A DNA stretch of 64,000 nt, taken from Aminobacterium sp. MB27-C1. Its GTDB lineage: Bacteria; Synergistota; Synergistia; Synergistales; Aminobacteriaceae. Positions 62,437-64,000 of the stretch are shown here, piece after piece. Within the stretch, counting starts at the first letter, position 1, and each line of letters starts with the position of its first letter. Position numbers and translations under genes: made by a program. The notes under the pieces are model-generated. The model saw nothing but the letters and a program-made list of their open reading frames with translations, made no database searches and was not told the origin of the DNA. Where the stretch lies: assembly GCF_030908405.1 (NCBI RefSeq), contig NZ_CP133089.1, positions 1,612,001-1,676,000 of the forward strand. The letters run 5' to 3'.

Positions 62437-63353
62437 TATTTTTCGCTCGGACATACTTTTTTCGTATGGTAATAGTTGCTCTGGGAGTGAGTACTCTGTG
62501 CTTTCTTGCAGTGGAATTCGCTCCCGGAGACCGAGCTCTTGATGTCGCTATGGCTCGTTATGGTCTAGACGGTGCAACAGCTTCTGCTGTTGAATATGTT
62601 CGTACTAGCGAAGGACTAGAGAAACATCCCTTTATTCGCTACAAGGCCTGGCTTTTTTCAGTCATTCAGGGGAGATGGGGGCATTCTCTTGTAGGAGGCG
62701 AAGAAATTTTCCCTATGCTGTTACGCTCTTTCAAACGTACAACCCTTTTAGCAGGATTTTCGTTACTCTTGTCTTTCTTATTTGCCTTTCCTCTCGGAAT
62801 CTATTGTGGACGTCACCCTGGCCATTACGTTGATATCCTCTCTTCTTTGGCATCGAGTGTTCTTGTTTCCTTCCCTTCTTTTGTCAGAGGAGCCTTTCTT
62901 ATACTCTTGTTGGCTGTCAATTTTCACTTTTTTCCTGTCGCCGGTTTTTCTTCTTTTTCCCACATGGTATTGCCTGCTATTACACTTGCCATCGGCCTTG
63001 CAGCAACTTCATCACGAGTCATAGCGTCATCCATTCAGCAAGCCTGCCAAACTGAGCATTATAAATTCGCACAACACAAAGGACTTTGTGGAAAGAACCT
63101 CTTCTTCCCTCATGGTCTTCTCAATGCTTCTGTTCCCATCGTAACTTACGTAGGATTACAAGCGGCAGGTCTTCTTGACGGCGTTGTGGTTATTGAAACG
63201 CTTTTTGCCTGGCCTGGTTTAGGAAGTTTACTTTTAGACGCTCTCCGTTCTGGAGATATTCTTGTTATTCAAGGTGCTGGATTATTGTTAGGCTGGATTT
63301 ATGTTACGGTAAACACATTAACAGATTGGTTATCAGAGGGGTTCATTCTATGA
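62424..63353 (+). CDS. ABC transporter permease, NikB/OppB type
   Basis: 309 residues, about six helices. GVSTLCFLAVEFAPGDRALDVAMARYG is the start, SFKRTTLLAGFSLLLSFLFAFPLGIYCG the loop before the core, and VLPAITLAIGLAATSSRVIASSIQQACQTEHYKFAQHKGL the EAA-like contact region with the ATPase. FAWPGLGSLLLDALRSGDILVIQGAGLLLGWIYVTVNTLTDW is the NikB/DppB C-terminus. It overlaps the binding-protein gene by 13 nt and the next permease by 4 nt. Confidence 0.9.
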   Translation: MGKIIFFARTYFFRMVIVALGVSTLCFLAVEFAPGDRALDVAMARYGLDGATASAVEYVRTSEGLEKHPFIRYKAWLFSVIQGRWGHSLVGGEEIFPMLLRSFKRTTLLAGFSLLLSFLFAFPLGIYCGRHPGHYVDILSSLASSVLVSFPSFVRGAFLILLLAVNFHFFPVAGFSSFSHMVLPAITLAIGLAATSSRVIASSIQQACQTEHYKFAQHKGLCGKNLFFPHGLLNASVPIVTYVGLQAAGLLDGVVVIETLFAWPGLGSLLLDALRSGDILVIQGAGLLLGWIYVTVNTLTDWLSEGFIL

Positions 63354-64000
63354 CAAGAAAACAAAAAGGAGCGATCCTGATTCTCATTGTCCTAATTTTG
63401 GGTTTAGTGTTTCTCTTTTTAAGAAATTCGAATCCTTTTGCTCAAAATCTTTTACATACGTTGGAATCTTCGTCTAAATCTCATATTTTAGGAACGGATC
63501 ATTTGGGAAGAGACCTTGGTGCTCGCATCGCAAAAGGGGCTTTCAATTCTATTCTTTTGTCTGCTATATGTGTCTTGGGGTCTTTATTTATAGGGCTATC
63601 TCTCGGTTCTCTCGCAGCATACAAAAAATCAAATATTGAAAAGGGGCTTTTAATATTTACAGACATTGTTATGGCTTTCCCTGGAATTGTCTTGGCAATT
63701 GTATTAAGCGCTCTTACTCAAGGAGGACCTTGCGCAGTTGTCATTGCTCTTATCTTTACAGGATGGCCTCAATATTTTCGAATGGTACGCAACCTACTTA
63801 AGGGAATTTTAGGAAGCCCTTACGTTGAAGCCGCTCAAATAGCAGGGTTTCCAACCCCTATTCTTTTAGGGAAATACGTATTTCCAAAACTTGTTCCTAC
63901 CATTGGTGTAATGGCTGCTCTTGCATGGGGAAAGACTATTCTAGAAATATCTTCTTTAGGTTTTTTAGGAATTGGGATGGCACCACCAGAACCAGAATTA
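63350..64000 (+). CDS. ABC transporter permease, NikC/OppC type (partial, runs off window)
   Basis: The first 217 residues of a second permease. HILGTDHLGRDLGARIAKGAFNSILLSAICVLGSLFIGLSLG is the OppC/NikC signature. TDIVMAFPGIVLAIVLSAL and YFRMVRNLLKGILGSPYVEAAQIAGFPTPILLGKYVFPKLVPTIGVMAALAWGKTILEISSLGFLGIGMAPPEPE is the ATPase-contact motif and end. The gene starts ATGA across the upstream stop. The stop codon, and probably the ATPase genes, lie outside the window. Confidence 0.9.
   Translation, partial: MTRKQKGAILILIVLILGLVFLFLRNSNPFAQNLLHTLESSSKSHILGTDHLGRDLGARIAKGAFNSILLSAICVLGSLFIGLSLGSLAAYKKSNIEKGLLIFTDIVMAFPGIVLAIVLSALTQGGPCAVVIALIFTGWPQYFRMVRNLLKGILGSPYVEAAQIAGFPTPILLGKYVFPKLVPTIGVMAALAWGKTILEISSLGFLGIGMAPPEPEL

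Noticed and set aside
45188-63353. A staphylopine-like metallophore system made of opine dehydrogenase, methyltransferase and Nik-type transporter
   Set aside because: The opine dehydrogenase lies about 15 kb from the transporter with many unrelated operons between, and no nicotianamine-synthase-like gene was seen.
1-64000. tRNA, rRNA, CRISPR array, insertion sequence or phage genes
   Set aside because: I looked for T-loop-like words, spaced identical repeats, transposase or integrase motifs and terminal inverted repeats and found none that I could support.

Overview
The window looks like a chromosomal segment of an anaerobic, amino-acid-fermenting, diderm bacterium. The best guess is the Synergistota (Aminobacterium-like). 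This rests on gene content, not on a marker gene. There is a ferredoxin-linked 2-oxoacid oxidoreductase joined to succinyl-CoA synthetase, a tungsten-type aldehyde:ferredoxin oxidoreductase, many TRAP/TTT/AGCS carriers for acids and amino acids, and a TolC-type efflux system that implies an outer membrane. Base composition is AT-rich, and many genes start with GTG or TTG behind strong AGGAGG sites. I found no rRNA, tRNA, IS element, phage or CRISPR array.

Layout. 1-752 (minus): a two-gene YeeE/YedE sulfur/selenium transporter. The first gene has an in-frame UGA exactly where the family has its conserved Cys, followed by a SECIS-like hairpin, so it is a candidate selenoprotein. 905-1939: a first homoserine dehydrogenase. 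1994-7941 (minus): korABC-sucCD-korD-aminotransferase, an operon able to turn glutamate-type substrates into succinate, reduced ferredoxin and ATP. 8171-16954 (plus): a GntR regulator, an Asp/Glu racemase, a TRAP transporter, a cyclic-amidohydrolase, a hydantoin-type racemase, an N-acyl-D-amino-acid deacylase and a VOC protein. This is an uptake and hydrolysis module for cyclic or D-configured amino-acid derivatives. 17075-19061: an aldehyde ferredoxin oxidoreductase behind a molybdenum/tungsten-cofactor riboswitch. 19126-23807 (minus): a 5-oxoprolinase operon (PxpABC, DUF1445 and an NRAMP-like carrier), like the Bacillus ycsFGI-kip cluster.

23984-28183: a phosphoesterase, a cold-shock protein, and a second homoserine dehydrogenase preceded by a Thr-rich leader peptide and attenuator, then an unrecognised 418-aa protein. 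28238-34721 (minus): a C45/Ntn-type hydrolase, an AraC regulator, and a MacAB-TolC-like export operon. 34890-43191: a cupin, an M20 peptidase, a B3/B4 protein, a C69 dipeptidase, an L,D-transpeptidase, a DMT carrier, a double-HTH regulator, an EAL phosphodiesterase with degenerate GGDEF, and a small protein.

43270-57448: nutrient genes: an ornithine-cyclodeaminase-family enzyme with a solitary amino-acid-binding protein, opine dehydrogenase, L-cysteine desulfidase with a second TRAP system, a GntR regulator, a TctCBA tricarboxylate-type transporter, and an Na+/amino-acid symporter with glutaminase. 57491-64000: class II aldolase, WrbA-like flavoprotein, MGMT, a NapH-like Fe-S membrane protein behind a CsoR/CstR-like operator, and a methyltransferase next to an Opp/Nik-type ABC transporter running off the window.

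Overall the genes supply peptides, free, cyclic and D-amino acids and organic acids, then feed them to transamination and ferredoxin-linked oxidation. The strongest novelty candidates are the selenocysteine YedE, the Thr attenuator, and the NRAMP-like carrier that lacks metal ligands.
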